DNA of 64,000 nt, from contig CASEZY010000001.1 in the NCBI GenBank assembly GCA_949292635.1, forward strand, positions 158,434 through 222,433, written 5' to 3'. The translations under genes and the position numbers were made by a program. The DNA comes from an uncultured Methanomassiliicoccales archaeon (GTDB lineage: Archaea; Thermoplasmatota; Thermoplasmata; Methanomassiliicoccales; Methanomethylophilaceae). The notes beneath the pieces are model-generated. The model searched no databases. It had not been told where the DNA came from and saw only the letters and a program-made list of their open reading frames with translations. Shown piece by piece: positions 17,293 through 25,706 of this stretch; position 1 is the stretch's first letter, and every line of letters begins with the position of its first letter.

Positions 17293-18521
17293 CTCATCCC
17301 CCACTTGTCAAGGGCGATCCTCAGTTCCGGATGGGTCTCCGCATACTTTGCGACGGGTATGCCCTCGAATGCGGCATCCACCGCCTGGCACATTGCCATG
17401 GCGCCCTTGCGGACACCTCCCGGATGACCGGCTACACCTCCGCCGGCCTGTATCTGCACGTTGCGGCCTGAACGCTCCACCATGGCACCGATCATCCCGG
17501 GATACACGCCTCCGGAGCACACCGGCATCACCTCCTTGAAACCGCCCATGGGGTCCAGGCAGGCGTTGAGGTTCGCCAGGTCCGCCTTGGGGTCGCCGGA
17601 CATCTTGCCCACTCCCAGCGTGCCTATGTGCAGGGCGTCGCCGCCGCACATCCTCACCAGTTTCGTAATCGGCAGCATGGAGATGCCGTGCAGCGGGTCC
17701 CTGGTCAGAGCGCCGTGCATGGTCCTGTGCACATGTATCGGAACCTTGATGGACGGGTCCTCCGCCAGCGCCTGGACGGCTGCGAATCCGCATGTTATCA
17801 CATCCACCATGATCTGCTTGGCCCCCCAGGACTGGACCTTCTCCGCCAGTTCCACGATCTTGTCGCCGTTGGTGCTGACGTTGATGGCGTGGACCATCCT
17901 GTGGCCTTCCGATGCCAACCTGTCCAAAGCCTCCGCCACCGCTATGGTGCGGTCCTCGATGGGACAGAACCTCTGGTCCGTCAGTGTCTCATCGTCCTTG
18001 CTGTTGGTGAGACCTCCCGCACCCGCCTCGTAGACGTACTCCGCAGTCTCCTTCGGAGGCAGTCCGATCTTCGGCTTCACGATGGTGCCGACCAGGGGTT
18101 TTTCCGGACGGTCCAGGATCTCCCTCAGGCCCTTGGCGCCGAACCTGGGGCCCTTGTACATCTCCAGGATGCACTTGGGGAAGGTCACGTCCTCCAGCCT
18201 CAGCTTGCCGATGGATTCCAATCCGAACAGGTTACCGGCGATCACCGAGAGTATCTGCGGGACGCCGCCCACCTCTATGCTGAAATCCTCCACCGGGAAC
18301 GCTATCACGGTCCGGTCGCCTTCGATGGAGAGTACCTTCGCCCCGTAATCGTCCACGATCCTCTCCGTCGTGGTGGTGAGGTCGGTCCACGTGCCGGTGG
18401 ACTGCTCCGCCGCAATGGCCGCGGCCGCCTTCTCCATCGGTAGCTCGGTGGTCACCCTGTACTCGCATATCACGTATGCGTCCGGGTCCACCTGCTCGCC
18501 TAAGTGCATGTATGTAGCCAT
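17289..18521 (-). CDS. rbcL: Form III ribulose-1,5-bisphosphate carboxylase/oxygenase
   Basis: A 410-residue large-subunit-type RuBisCO that would turn ribulose-1,5-bisphosphate, CO2 and water into two 3-phosphoglycerates. Catalytic parts are present: VGTIVKPKIGL, SKDDET holding the carbamylated Lys and the metal-binding Asp/Glu, the HVHRTMHGAL loop, loop 6 LGVGKMSGDP, CSGGVYPG and IQAGGGVAGHPGG. The segment before the carbamylated Lys reads GGLTNS, with Thr where many RuBisCOs have Asp. It lies in an operon with AMP phosphorylase and ribose-1,5-bisphosphate isomerase, which defines the archaeal AMP pathway and not a Calvin cycle. Confidence 0.94.
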   Translation of the reverse strand: MATYMHLGEQVDPDAYVICEYRVTTELPMEKAAAAIAAEQSTGTWTDLTTTTERIVDDYGAKVLSIEGDRTVIAFPVEDFSIEVGGVPQILSVIAGNLFGLESIGKLRLEDVTFPKCILEMYKGPRFGAKGLREILDRPEKPLVGTIVKPKIGLPPKETAEYVYEAGAGGLTNSKDDETLTDQRFCPIEDRTIAVAEALDRLASEGHRMVHAINVSTNGDKIVELAEKVQSWGAKQIMVDVITCGFAAVQALAEDPSIKVPIHVHRTMHGALTRDPLHGISMLPITKLVRMCGGDALHIGTLGVGKMSGDPKADLANLNACLDPMGGFKEVMPVCSGGVYPGMIGAMVERSGRNVQIQAGGGVAGHPGGVRKGAMAMCQAVDAAFEGIPVAKYAETHPELRIALDKWGMR

Positions 18522-18522
18522 C

Positions 18523-19449
18523 TCAATCCTCCATCCTGAATGCCTCTTCCCCGAGGCTCTCCACCATCACCTGGTAGACCGAGCCGGGGGATATCATCCC
18601 GGCCTCGGTGATTATCGCGTCTATGTAAGCGGCGGGGGTGCTGTCGAACACCGGGTTGAAGATCTTCACCTCCGGGCGCACCTCCCCGTCCTTGGCCACC
18701 TCCTCGGTGTCCCTCTCCTCGATGGTGACCATGTCACCGAACAGGGTCATGGGCGAGAACTTGTAGGTCTCCGCGCAGACGTAGAACTGCACCCTGGCCT
18801 CCTTGGCCGCCAGGGCCACCTGTGAGGTGCCCACCTTGTTTATCAGGGCACCGTGTGACGTCACGGTATCGGCGCCGACGAACACCTTGTTGGCGTACTT
18901 CATCACCGAGCGCACGGCGCTGTCGATGATCAGGGTCACGTCGATGCCCGCCTCGGCGAGTTCGTTGACCGTGATTATCCCCTGACGCCAGGGACGGGAC
19001 TCGGTGGCGTAGACCTTGAACCTCTTGCCCTGGGCATACGCCTCCTTCAGAACGCCTACGGCGGCGCTGCTGTTGCAGTGGGTGATTATCACATCGCCGT
19101 CCTGTATCCTCTTGGCGCCGATGAGGGATATCTGCCTCACCGCCTCCTCCGAGCGGGTGATGAACCTCTGTGCGTTGGATTCCACCAACGCCAGCATCGA
19201 TGCCAGGTCCGGCTGGTCCTTCACCCCCCTCACCACCGCGTGAACGCCGTTCCACAGGGACACGGCGGTGGGACGGGAGTCCAAGAGCGTCCTCTTCGCT
19301 GCATCCAGCTCCGCGAGGAACGATGCTTCGTCTTCACCATGATAGGACTGTGCCAAGTCCAGAAGTGCGGAGGCGCCCGCCCGGGCGATCCTTCCCGCTC
19401 CCCTAATCTCCATGCTCCTGATGGCCTCTGCGGTGGATGCGACGTCCAT
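18523..19449 (-). CDS. e2b2: Ribose-1,5-bisphosphate isomerase
   Basis: A 308-residue member of the eIF2B/MtnA isomerase superfamily that converts ribose-1,5-bisphosphate to ribulose-1,5-bisphosphate. The catalytic Cys lies in VIITHCNSSAAVG and the catalytic Asp in KVFVGADTVTSHG; RPWRQG and NKVGTSQVALAAKE are also typical. It is first in the operon, one base before RuBisCO. The paralogue mtnA is also in this window at 35480, but operon position assigns this one to the AMP shunt. The start ATG is 70 bases from the next gene's predicted 3' end. Confidence 0.92.
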   Translation of the reverse strand: MDVASTAEAIRSMEIRGAGRIARAGASALLDLAQSYHGEDEASFLAELDAAKRTLLDSRPTAVSLWNGVHAVVRGVKDQPDLASMLALVESNAQRFITRSEEAVRQISLIGAKRIQDGDVIITHCNSSAAVGVLKEAYAQGKRFKVYATESRPWRQGIITVNELAEAGIDVTLIIDSAVRSVMKYANKVFVGADTVTSHGALINKVGTSQVALAAKEARVQFYVCAETYKFSPMTLFGDMVTIEERDTEEVAKDGEVRPEVKIFNPVFDSTPAAYIDAIITEAGMISPGSVYQVMVESLGEEAFRMED

Positions 19450-19470
19450 GACCGTGAATCGTTCTTCGGA

Positions 19471-20385
19471 TTATATAACAGGGCGAGGGATGACGGCCAT
19501 CGCCGCCTCGGACGCCCGCTCGTAGCCGTGACATGCCTGCAATGCACCGAGCAAGGCCTTGAAGGATTCCGACACCACCCGGTCCGATCCTTCAGTCAGT
19601 ATCAGGGACCGTGCCCTTGGCCCGAGATGGGAGGAGGACATCACATCCTGTCTGTACAGCGTCATACGACCTTCGTCGAGATTGGTGGAACGGAACACCG
19701 CCAGGGAGGCTGTGAGCTCCAGCACGGAGTCTCCGAGAACGGCGAGCCTTCCCCTCTCCCCCCTGCATTCCGCCGACGGGTCCGCCAGGGCGATGCGCAT
19801 CCGCTCCTGACAATCCGCAGATATGTCGGAGGTGAACACCGATGGCAGCGAATACAGGACACCGGGATCCTCAGCACCATCCATGTCCGCTTCGGGAAGC
19901 GCTCCCGGAGAAAGATCCAGCATGTCACATGCCACGGCGTACGCGCGATCGTATCCGAAGACCTCCAGCACGGCACCGCACAGCGCCTCCGCCACATCCG
20001 CACGCATGTGGGAGATGCCGGCGGCGTTCATGTTCGCCAGGTTGGGACCGCTGATGCGGATCACAGTCCCTCCCGAGTACGAGGCGAGGATGTCCGCCAG
20101 GTGATCGTTCTCCACCAATTCCTCCTTCCTCCGGTTCATGGACTCGGTGTCCATGCCCTCGCGGTACAACACGTCGCAGACCGCGTTCTTCAGAAGGGAA
20201 TCCCCCAGGAACTCCAGGCGCTGATAGTCCTCGAATGCCCTGCCGCGCTGCCTCATCTCGGAGGCGTAGCTGGGGTGCGTCACCGCCTCAACGAAAGGTG
20301 CCAGCATGTCATGCGTGGGCACCCTGATGCGGAATGGCGGCCTTGCCAGGAATTGTCTCAGCTCGCGGTCCGGGGCATCCTCCAT
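19471..20385 (-). CDS. Tandem RNase III-domain protein, second domain degenerate
   Basis: A 304-residue protein with two RNase III domains and no double-stranded-RNA-binding domain. Domain 1 (about 25-158) has AVTHPSYASE, QRLEFLGDSLL and RADVAEALCGAVLE; catalytic Glu58, Asp62, Asp130 and Glu133 are present, with Gln55 where a Glu is common. Domain 2 (about 193-300) has GRLAVLGDSVLEL, LDEGRMTLYRQDVMSSSHLGPRA and SESFKALLGALQ. It keeps Asp219, but the other catalytic positions read Ala215, Glu273 and Lys276. It should fold as an intramolecular pseudo-dimer with one active site. I chose the ATG at 20385 (AGGGGAT upstream) over the TTG at 20394. RNase III is uncommon in archaea, so the RNA target is unknown. 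Confidence 0.85.
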   Translation of the reverse strand: MEDAPDRELRQFLARPPFRIRVPTHDMLAPFVEAVTHPSYASEMRQRGRAFEDYQRLEFLGDSLLKNAVCDVLYREGMDTESMNRRKEELVENDHLADILASYSGGTVIRISGPNLANMNAAGISHMRADVAEALCGAVLEVFGYDRAYAVACDMLDLSPGALPEADMDGAEDPGVLYSLPSVFTSDISADCQERMRIALADPSAECRGERGRLAVLGDSVLELTASLAVFRSTNLDEGRMTLYRQDVMSSSHLGPRARSLILTEGSDRVVSESFKALLGALQACHGYERASEAAMAVIPRPVI

Positions 20386-20411
20386 GGATGGCAATCCCCT
20401 GCCCTCGTTAA

Positions 20412-20450
20412 ATCGCTTCCGCGATACCGCTTAATATCCGCGTACGGATA
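20412..20450. promoter_or_regulatory. Two small palindromes and TATA-like element between RNase III gene and 20458 gene
   Basis: Two perfect inverted repeats occupy this divergent gap: ATCGC-N4-GCGAT at 20412-20425 and TATCCG-CGTA-CGGATA at 20435-20450. CTTAATATCC at 20430-20439 is about 24 bases before the plus-strand ATG at 20458, fitting a leaderless mRNA with the second palindrome just upstream of the start. Confidence 0.45.
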
Positions 20451-20457
20451 ATCGCGC

Positions 20458-21960
20458 ATGGGACGGAGAGTCAGATTCAGAGGCGTCGTGCGCACCAGCA
20501 AGAGGCTGGAGAGCGACATCCTCGAGAGGTCGAAGAACCTGTGGACGGATCCGGAGATCCTCAGGCCCAAATGCGCCGGTGACTGCCGCAAGTGCCACTT
20601 CGACAAGACCTTCAAGCACATCGCCAAGCTCGACAAGTACAAGAGCAGCGCGGAGGTGCTGGAGAAGATGGCCTCCAGGGGGTCGGACGACATCCTGAAG
20701 GCGTACGCCGGCACGGTGTCGCTGTACGCCAACGGCAGCGTCCCCTACACCGCCACCGCCAAGATCGCGGGGGAGGATGTGCTCTACGTCCCCAGAGGCG
20801 CCGTGGGCAACGACAAGCTCATCGGCTGCCAGCATTACAACGACCCCAAGCTCCGTCTGTTCCTCTACAACGCCTTCGCCAAGAAGAAGGGACTGAACCT
20901 CTACTCCTTCGGCGACGACCTGGTCTGCTCCAATCACAACAACATGCCGGAGGACTACATCTACGACACCTTCTGGGAGACCCCGTACCAATTCCCGGAG
21001 GACGGGCTGGACTGCGGCCACTCGTCCGAGTCCGCCCTGGTGATAAGGGTGAAGTCGGCGGACACCGAGATCCGCATCTGCAAGAGATGTGCCAGGAAGG
21101 ACGTGTCCACCCTGCAGTACCTGATATCCAGGATGATCTCCCTGAACCCCCTGGATGACTTCGAGGTCAGGGTGGAGCACAACTACGGCTCGGGCAAGCA
21201 GATGGAGACGGAGCCTGTGCCCCCGGAGACCGTGAAGGAGTACTCCCTGGGCAAGCTGAACGATTCGTCGCTGCTGAACAGCGTCCTTCGCTCCAAGCTC
21301 GGGGACCTGAGGAGCAGCGGCACCTCGGCATACATCGTGGGCACCGAGAACTACGGCTCAGACCTGGACCGCTTCTTGGGCGACCTGAAGGGAGAGGACA
21401 TCGAGCTGAGGGCGCTGTCCGTGTACCTGCCGGATGCCTGCGAATCCATCGTGGTGCAGACTCCGAGGACATCTGAGGTCCTGTCCTGCATCTGGGAGGA
21501 TTCCTATGCGGAGATCCTCAAGGCCTTCACCTCCGAGGAGACCGCCCAGGCCATGGGTGACGTGTCCAAGAAGAACCCCCTGTCTGTGCTCAAGGACGCG
21601 GAGAGGATGGAGATCTCCAAGGATGTGGTCAAGGCACTGCCGGCGTTCAAGAGGCTCGGTCCAGTGGGGAAGCTGGCGGACGGTTACGTAAAAGCTGCCA
21701 AGGCCGGAGGGTTCCCCCTGCTCAGGAGCGAGCTGGAGAAGAACCCGCCCAGGGAGTATCGTGCGAGGGCGATGGCCAAGGCCTTCGCCATAGCCGTCGG
21801 GGATGCCCCGGACACGGTGAAGACCACCGCGGAGGAAGCGGATCTGGCACAGTTCCTGGTGCCTTTCGTGAAGAACGTGATGGAGGCCGACGCCGAGAAC
21901 TACAAGGACAGGATGAACACCCTGCTCACCGCCACCGGCTGCGGCGAATCCGTCAACTGA
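20458..21960 (+). CDS. Protein of unknown function with Cys clusters
   Basis: I do not recognise this 500-residue protein. It has a basic N-terminus, then a Cys/His cluster (Cys39, Cys43, Cys46, His47 in KCAGDCRKCHF) and a second group of Cys further on (LVCSNHNN, LDCGHSSE, ICKRCARKD) that could bind zinc or an iron-sulfur cluster. The remainder is mixed alpha/beta and then mostly helical and charged, without membrane segments. It is a lone plus-strand gene, diverges from the tandem RNase III gene and overlaps the 3' end of taw2 by eight bases. No function is assigned; RNA or DNA binding is only suggested by the Cys clusters and basic start. Confidence 0.85.
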   Translation: MGRRVRFRGVVRTSKRLESDILERSKNLWTDPEILRPKCAGDCRKCHFDKTFKHIAKLDKYKSSAEVLEKMASRGSDDILKAYAGTVSLYANGSVPYTATAKIAGEDVLYVPRGAVGNDKLIGCQHYNDPKLRLFLYNAFAKKKGLNLYSFGDDLVCSNHNNMPEDYIYDTFWETPYQFPEDGLDCGHSSESALVIRVKSADTEIRICKRCARKDVSTLQYLISRMISLNPLDDFEVRVEHNYGSGKQMETEPVPPETVKEYSLGKLNDSSLLNSVLRSKLGDLRSSGTSAYIVGTENYGSDLDRFLGDLKGEDIELRALSVYLPDACESIVVQTPRTSEVLSCIWEDSYAEILKAFTSEETAQAMGDVSKKNPLSVLKDAERMEISKDVVKALPAFKRLGPVGKLADGYVKAAKAGGFPLLRSELEKNPPREYRARAMAKAFAIAVGDAPDTVKTTAEEADLAQFLVPFVKNVMEADAENYKDRMNTLLTATGCGESVN

Positions 21961-22960
21961 CCCTCACATCGGCGACGTAATGGGACACGGCGGGAGCGAA
22001 GGACTTGACCTCCCGCACCCCCAGGATCTCGTATCCCCCCGGACATGCGTCATCGAATATCTCGCGAATGCGCTGCATATAGGTGTCCACCGGGAAGGTG
22101 TCGTGATAGTGTATCACGCCGCCCGGCCTCACTATGCGCAGCGCCTTGGGCAGGAACTCGGCGGTCCTCTGCACATAGCCCATCAGCACCCTGTCGGCGT
22201 AGTTCCCTTCGGGAAGGTCGCGATTGTCCCCCAACACGGGCTCCACCACATCCTCCAGGTGATTCAGGGAGACATTGCCGACAAGGAACTCGTAGGATTC
22301 GGGGTTCTTCTCGCAGGCGATGACCCTCTTGGCGCCTGAATACTTCGCCAAGGGCAGGGTGAAGTATCCGATGCCGGCGAACATGTCCACCACCGTCTCC
22401 CCCTGACAGTCCAGACGCTCCATGCGCTCCCGTTCGTCCACGTTGCCGGAGGCGAACATCACCTTGGTCACATCGAACCTGTAGAGTATGCCGTTCTCCA
22501 GGCGGGTGGAAGTGGTCTCGCTGCCGTAGATCACCTGCATCTCCGGGCGTCTGAGTTCCCCGGAGACGCCTCCGCAATCCACGCACACCGTGGACATGTC
22601 CAACTCGCGGGCGTAGGTCTCGCCTATCCTGTCAAGATACGGGGATGCGGAATCCTTCAGACGGATGATCAGTATGGAGCCGACTGTCTCCCACTTGAGT
22701 GGTAACTCATCTACCACCTCCCGCGGAAGGTCCGAGAGCGCGTTGGCGATCCTCTGTTGTGGGGGGATGCGATACCTGGAGTGGGCTTCGCCTTCGACGA
22801 CCTGGAATCCCATCTCCGCAACGATATTTTCCATGCCGTCCCTCAGCGGGACCAGGCGGTAATTCCCGTCCTTGGAGATCTTGGCATGACGATCCACGAT
22901 GTCCAGGCGCATCATCTCGGGGATGCGCTCCGAAGCCTCCGAGGACGGCACTCGGGCCAA
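21953..22960 (-). CDS. taw2: tRNA(Phe) wyosine-pathway aminocarboxypropyltransferase Taw2 (TYW2/Trm5 family)
   Basis: A class I SAM-dependent enzyme of the TYW2/Trm5 family that transfers the aminocarboxypropyl group of SAM to the modified G37 of tRNA-Phe. The SAM-binding segment is VVDMFAGIGYFTLPLA, and DNRDLPEGNYADRVLMGYVQRT with VIHYHDTFP matches archaeal Taw2 better than Trm5, which has an NLP motif at that place. A Trm5-type D1 domain is present at the N-terminus. The start is uncertain: TTG at 22960 (335 residues) fits homology and overlaps the upstream stop; GTG at 22951 is the alternative. It ends the TFS-PCNA operon. Confidence 0.82.
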   Translation of the reverse strand: MARVPSSEASERIPEMMRLDIVDRHAKISKDGNYRLVPLRDGMENIVAEMGFQVVEGEAHSRYRIPPQQRIANALSDLPREVVDELPLKWETVGSILIIRLKDSASPYLDRIGETYARELDMSTVCVDCGGVSGELRRPEMQVIYGSETTSTRLENGILYRFDVTKVMFASGNVDERERMERLDCQGETVVDMFAGIGYFTLPLAKYSGAKRVIACEKNPESYEFLVGNVSLNHLEDVVEPVLGDNRDLPEGNYADRVLMGYVQRTAEFLPKALRIVRPGGVIHYHDTFPVDTYMQRIREIFDDACPGGYEILGVREVKSFAPAVSHYVADVRVS

Positions 22961-22962
22961 TC

Positions 22963-24117
22963 TCAGGGGACCAGCCCCCGGGCGATGAACGGCAGGGCGT
23001 GAAGTGCCAGACGCGGATGGCACATGGCCATCTTCAAAAGCCTCGAGGGGTCGTCGATGGTCACCAGATCCACCATCTGACGGATCTCATCATCATCGAT
23101 GATCTCCGCCACCCTGTTCAGGTCACGGTCGGTGAGATTGCCGTAGAGGTGACGGAGAAGATACCCGACATACAGCTCGCTGCGCAGGTCCCCCTTCCAG
23201 CCCTTCTCGTACGAGGACAGTGAGGAGGCGGACAGGTCCCCGGACGCGAATGCCTGCTCTGCGGCATGTGCCAGATGGGGCACCGCCATGGCTATGGGAT
23301 ACAGTCCCCCGCCGGAGACCGGCTTCACCTGGGAGGCCGCATCGCCGACGATCATGACATTGTCGCCGTAGCTCCTCCCGCGGATGCCCAACGGTATGCG
23401 ACCGGATGATTTGGAGATCACTTGGCAGTCGGATGTGTCGGTGCGTCTCTTCAGATTCTTGAGGAGATCTGTGGGAAGCGGGGCGTCCGTATCCGCGCAC
23501 AATCCTATACGGGTGCGGTCCCCGAAGGGTATGAGCCAGGCGAAGAAACCGGGGGCCACCTCTGAACCCAGATGGACGTCGATGGCGTTCTGATCGTCCA
23601 TCTCGTGGACGATGTCATGCTGTATGCCCCTGACGAACCGTCTCGGTGAGGCACCGGTGAGTCTGCGGACCTTGGAACCCTGTCCGTCCGCGCCGACAAG
23701 CAGGTCAGCGCGGTATGTGTCGCCGGACTCCGTGCGTACTGAGACGCCGTCCCCGATGCCCACAGCGGATGCCTTGCTGCCGTAGACGAAGCGTGCACCT
23801 GCGTCCTCGGCACGATGTGCCAGCATCATATCGAGCCCTGCACGGTCTATCAGAAGAGCCTTCACCGATCCGCAGTCGAACCTGACCCTCCTGCCGGAGG
23901 GGAACACCACATTGAGGGCGTCGTAGCTGTTGAACACCTCCGGAGCCGCGTCAAGAAGACGCAACACCCCCGGCGACACCAGGCCTGTGCACTCCATGGG
24001 GGTGCCCGACACCCGATGCTCTTCCAGAACCGTCACGTCGGCGAAGGCCGACAGCGCGGCGGCGGAGAGACTGCCCGCGGGGCCTCCCCCCACCACCAGC
24101 GCGGAAGGATTTCCCAT
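22963..24117 (-). CDS. Geranylgeranyl reductase family FAD-dependent oxidoreductase
   Basis: A 384-residue flavoprotein with the FAD-binding VVGGGPAGSLSAA at the N-terminus, ECTGLVSP, LLVGADGQGSKVR and GDAASQVKPVSGGGLYPI, all typical of geranylgeranyl reductases. In archaea these saturate the isoprenoid chains of membrane lipids, and some act on quinone or polyprenol chains; several paralogues per genome are usual, so the exact substrate is not assigned. It starts one base after the transaldolase gene and overlaps the taw2 start region. Confidence 0.88.
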   Translation of the reverse strand: MGNPSALVVGGGPAGSLSAAALSAFADVTVLEEHRVSGTPMECTGLVSPGVLRLLDAAPEVFNSYDALNVVFPSGRRVRFDCGSVKALLIDRAGLDMMLAHRAEDAGARFVYGSKASAVGIGDGVSVRTESGDTYRADLLVGADGQGSKVRRLTGASPRRFVRGIQHDIVHEMDDQNAIDVHLGSEVAPGFFAWLIPFGDRTRIGLCADTDAPLPTDLLKNLKRRTDTSDCQVISKSSGRIPLGIRGRSYGDNVMIVGDAASQVKPVSGGGLYPIAMAVPHLAHAAEQAFASGDLSASSLSSYEKGWKGDLRSELYVGYLLRHLYGNLTDRDLNRVAEIIDDDEIRQMVDLVTIDDPSRLLKMAMCHPRLALHALPFIARGLVP

Positions 24118-24118
24118 C

Positions 24119-24766
24119 TCAGTTGCCCTTGGACTTGTTGTAGTCGGCGATGAACTTCTCGATCCCCTCGGTGGTCTTGGGGTGGGAGATCATCTGTTTC
24201 AGCACGTCGTAGGGGATGGTGGCGATGTCACAGCCGGCCAGGGCCGCCATGGAAACGTGGATCGGATTCCTGATGGAGGCGGCGATGATCTCGGTCTGGA
24301 TGCCGTAGTTGTTGAAGATGGTGGAGATCTCGGTCAGCAGCTGGGTGCCGTCGATGCCGATGTCGTCCAGCCTACCCACGAAGGGGGACACGAACGAAGC
24401 GCCGGCCTTGGCCGCCAGCAGGGCCTGCTGTGCGGAGAAGATCAGAGTCATATTGACCTTGATGCCCTTGGAGGACAGGATCTTGGTAGCCTTCAGGGAC
24501 TCGATGCACATGGGCAACTTGATGTTGATGTTGGGGTGGATCTTGGAGAGCTCCAGACCCTCCTTCACCATGCCCTCGGCGTCCATGGACATGACCTCGG
24601 CGGAGATGGGGCCGTCGACGATCTTGGAGATCTCGGTGACGATCGTCCTGAGGTCCTTGCCCTCCTTGGCTATCAGGCTGGGGTTGGTGGTGACACCGTC
24701 CAGGATACCCCAGTCGTTGATCTCTTTGATTCTGTCGATGTTGGCTGTGTCGATGAAGATCTTCAT
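24119..24766 (-). CDS. tal: Transaldolase, small fructose-6-phosphate aldolase-like type
   Basis: A 215-residue single-domain aldolase of the TalC/MipB group. The Schiff-base Lys is Lys83 in [33 protein letters not shown] and [11 protein letters not shown] are family signatures. A GGAG ribosome-binding site is seen seven bases before the ATG, inside the gap after the transketolase gene. With the two transketolase halves upstream it forms a non-oxidative pentose phosphate set that can make ribose and erythrose phosphates. Confidence 0.93.
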   Translation of the reverse strand: MKIFIDTANIDRIKEINDWGILDGVTTNPSLIAKEGKDLRTIVTEISKIVDGPISAEVMSMDAEGMVKEGLELSKIHPNINIKLPMCIESLKATKILSSKGIKVNMTLIFSAQQALLAAKAGASFVSPFVGRLDDIGIDGTQLLTEISTIFNNYGIQTEIIAASIRNPIHVSMAALAGCDIATIPYDVLKQMISHPKTTEGIEKFIADYNKSKGN

Positions 24767-24770
24767 GTGC

Positions 24771-25706
24771 TCACTCCTTCATTCCGATTGATCTCCTGGC
24801 CGCCTCGGCGATGTCCTCGGCGGTCAGGCCGTACTTCTTGAACAGGTCGTCGGGATCCCCGGACTCGCCGAAGGTGTCCCTGGTGCCCACCCTCACTACG
24901 GGCGCGGGCATGTTCTCGGAGAGGAACTCCGCCACCGCGGACCCCAGTCCTCCGATGACGCTATGCTCCTCGGCGGTGACCGCGCATCCGGTCTTGGACA
25001 CGGAATCCATCACCGCTGCCCCGTCCAGGGGCTTGATCGTGCTCATGTTGATGACCTCGGCGGAGATGCCTTCCTTCTCCAGTATCTCGGCGGCCTCCAT
25101 ACAGAGGCTGACCATCTGTCCGGTGCCGATGAGGGAGACGTCCTCCCCGCTCCTGAGCTTCTTGGCCTTGCCGATCTCGAACCCCACGTCCTCGTCGAAG
25201 AGCACCGGCACGTCGGCGCGGCCCAGCCTCATGTAGCACGGGCCCTTGTAATCCGCGAGTGCGAGGGTGGCGGCGTACGCCTCATAGGCGTCGGCGGGGG
25301 AGATGACCACCATGTTGGGCAGCGCCCTCATGATCGCGATGTCCTCCAGCGCCTGGTGGGAAGCACCGTCCGCTCCCACGCTGATGCCGCAGTGTGTGGA
25401 AACAACCTTGACGTTGAGCTTGGGGTATGCGCAGCCCAGCCTGATCTGCTCCCAGCACCTGCCGGTGGCAAACACGGCGAAGGTGGATGCGAACACCGTC
25501 TTGCCGGATGCGGCGAGACCTGCGGCCACGCCGATCATGTCCTGCTCCGCGATGCCGGCCTCCACGAACCTCTCGGGGGCGACCTTGCGGAACTCGCTGG
25601 TCTTGGTGGAGCCTGCCAGATCGGCATCCAGCACCACCACGTCCTTCCTGGTCTCCGCCAGCTTGGCCAAAGCCTTGCCGTAGTAGTTCCTCTGGGCCAA
25701 CTTCAT
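24771..25706 (-). CDS. tktB: Transketolase, C-terminal subunit
   Basis: A 311-residue protein covering the pyrimidine-binding and C-terminal domains of transketolase, with [18 protein letters not shown] (the conserved Glu for thiamine diphosphate activation), [29 protein letters not shown] and a C-terminal domain. The start overlaps the stop of the N-terminal subunit by four bases (ATGA), so the two halves of the enzyme are made together. Split transketolases are common in archaea. Confidence 0.93.
   Translation of the reverse strand: MKLAQRNYYGKALAKLAETRKDVVVLDADLAGSTKTSEFRKVAPERFVEAGIAEQDMIGVAAGLAASGKTVFASTFAVFATGRCWEQIRLGCAYPKLNVKVVSTHCGISVGADGASHQALEDIAIMRALPNMVVISPADAYEAYAATLALADYKGPCYMRLGRADVPVLFDEDVGFEIGKAKKLRSGEDVSLIGTGQMVSLCMEAAEILEKEGISAEVINMSTIKPLDGAAVMDSVSKTGCAVTAEEHSVIGGLGSAVAEFLSENMPAPVVRVGTRDTFGESGDPDDLFKKYGLTAEDIAEAARRSIGMKE

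Noticed and set aside
21953..22960. Trm5 (m1G37 methyltransferase) assignment
   Set aside because: A Trm5-type N-terminal domain is present, but the catalytic region reads DNRDLPEGNYADRVLMGYV with HYHDT, the Taw2 pattern, and lacks the Trm5 NLP-type motif.
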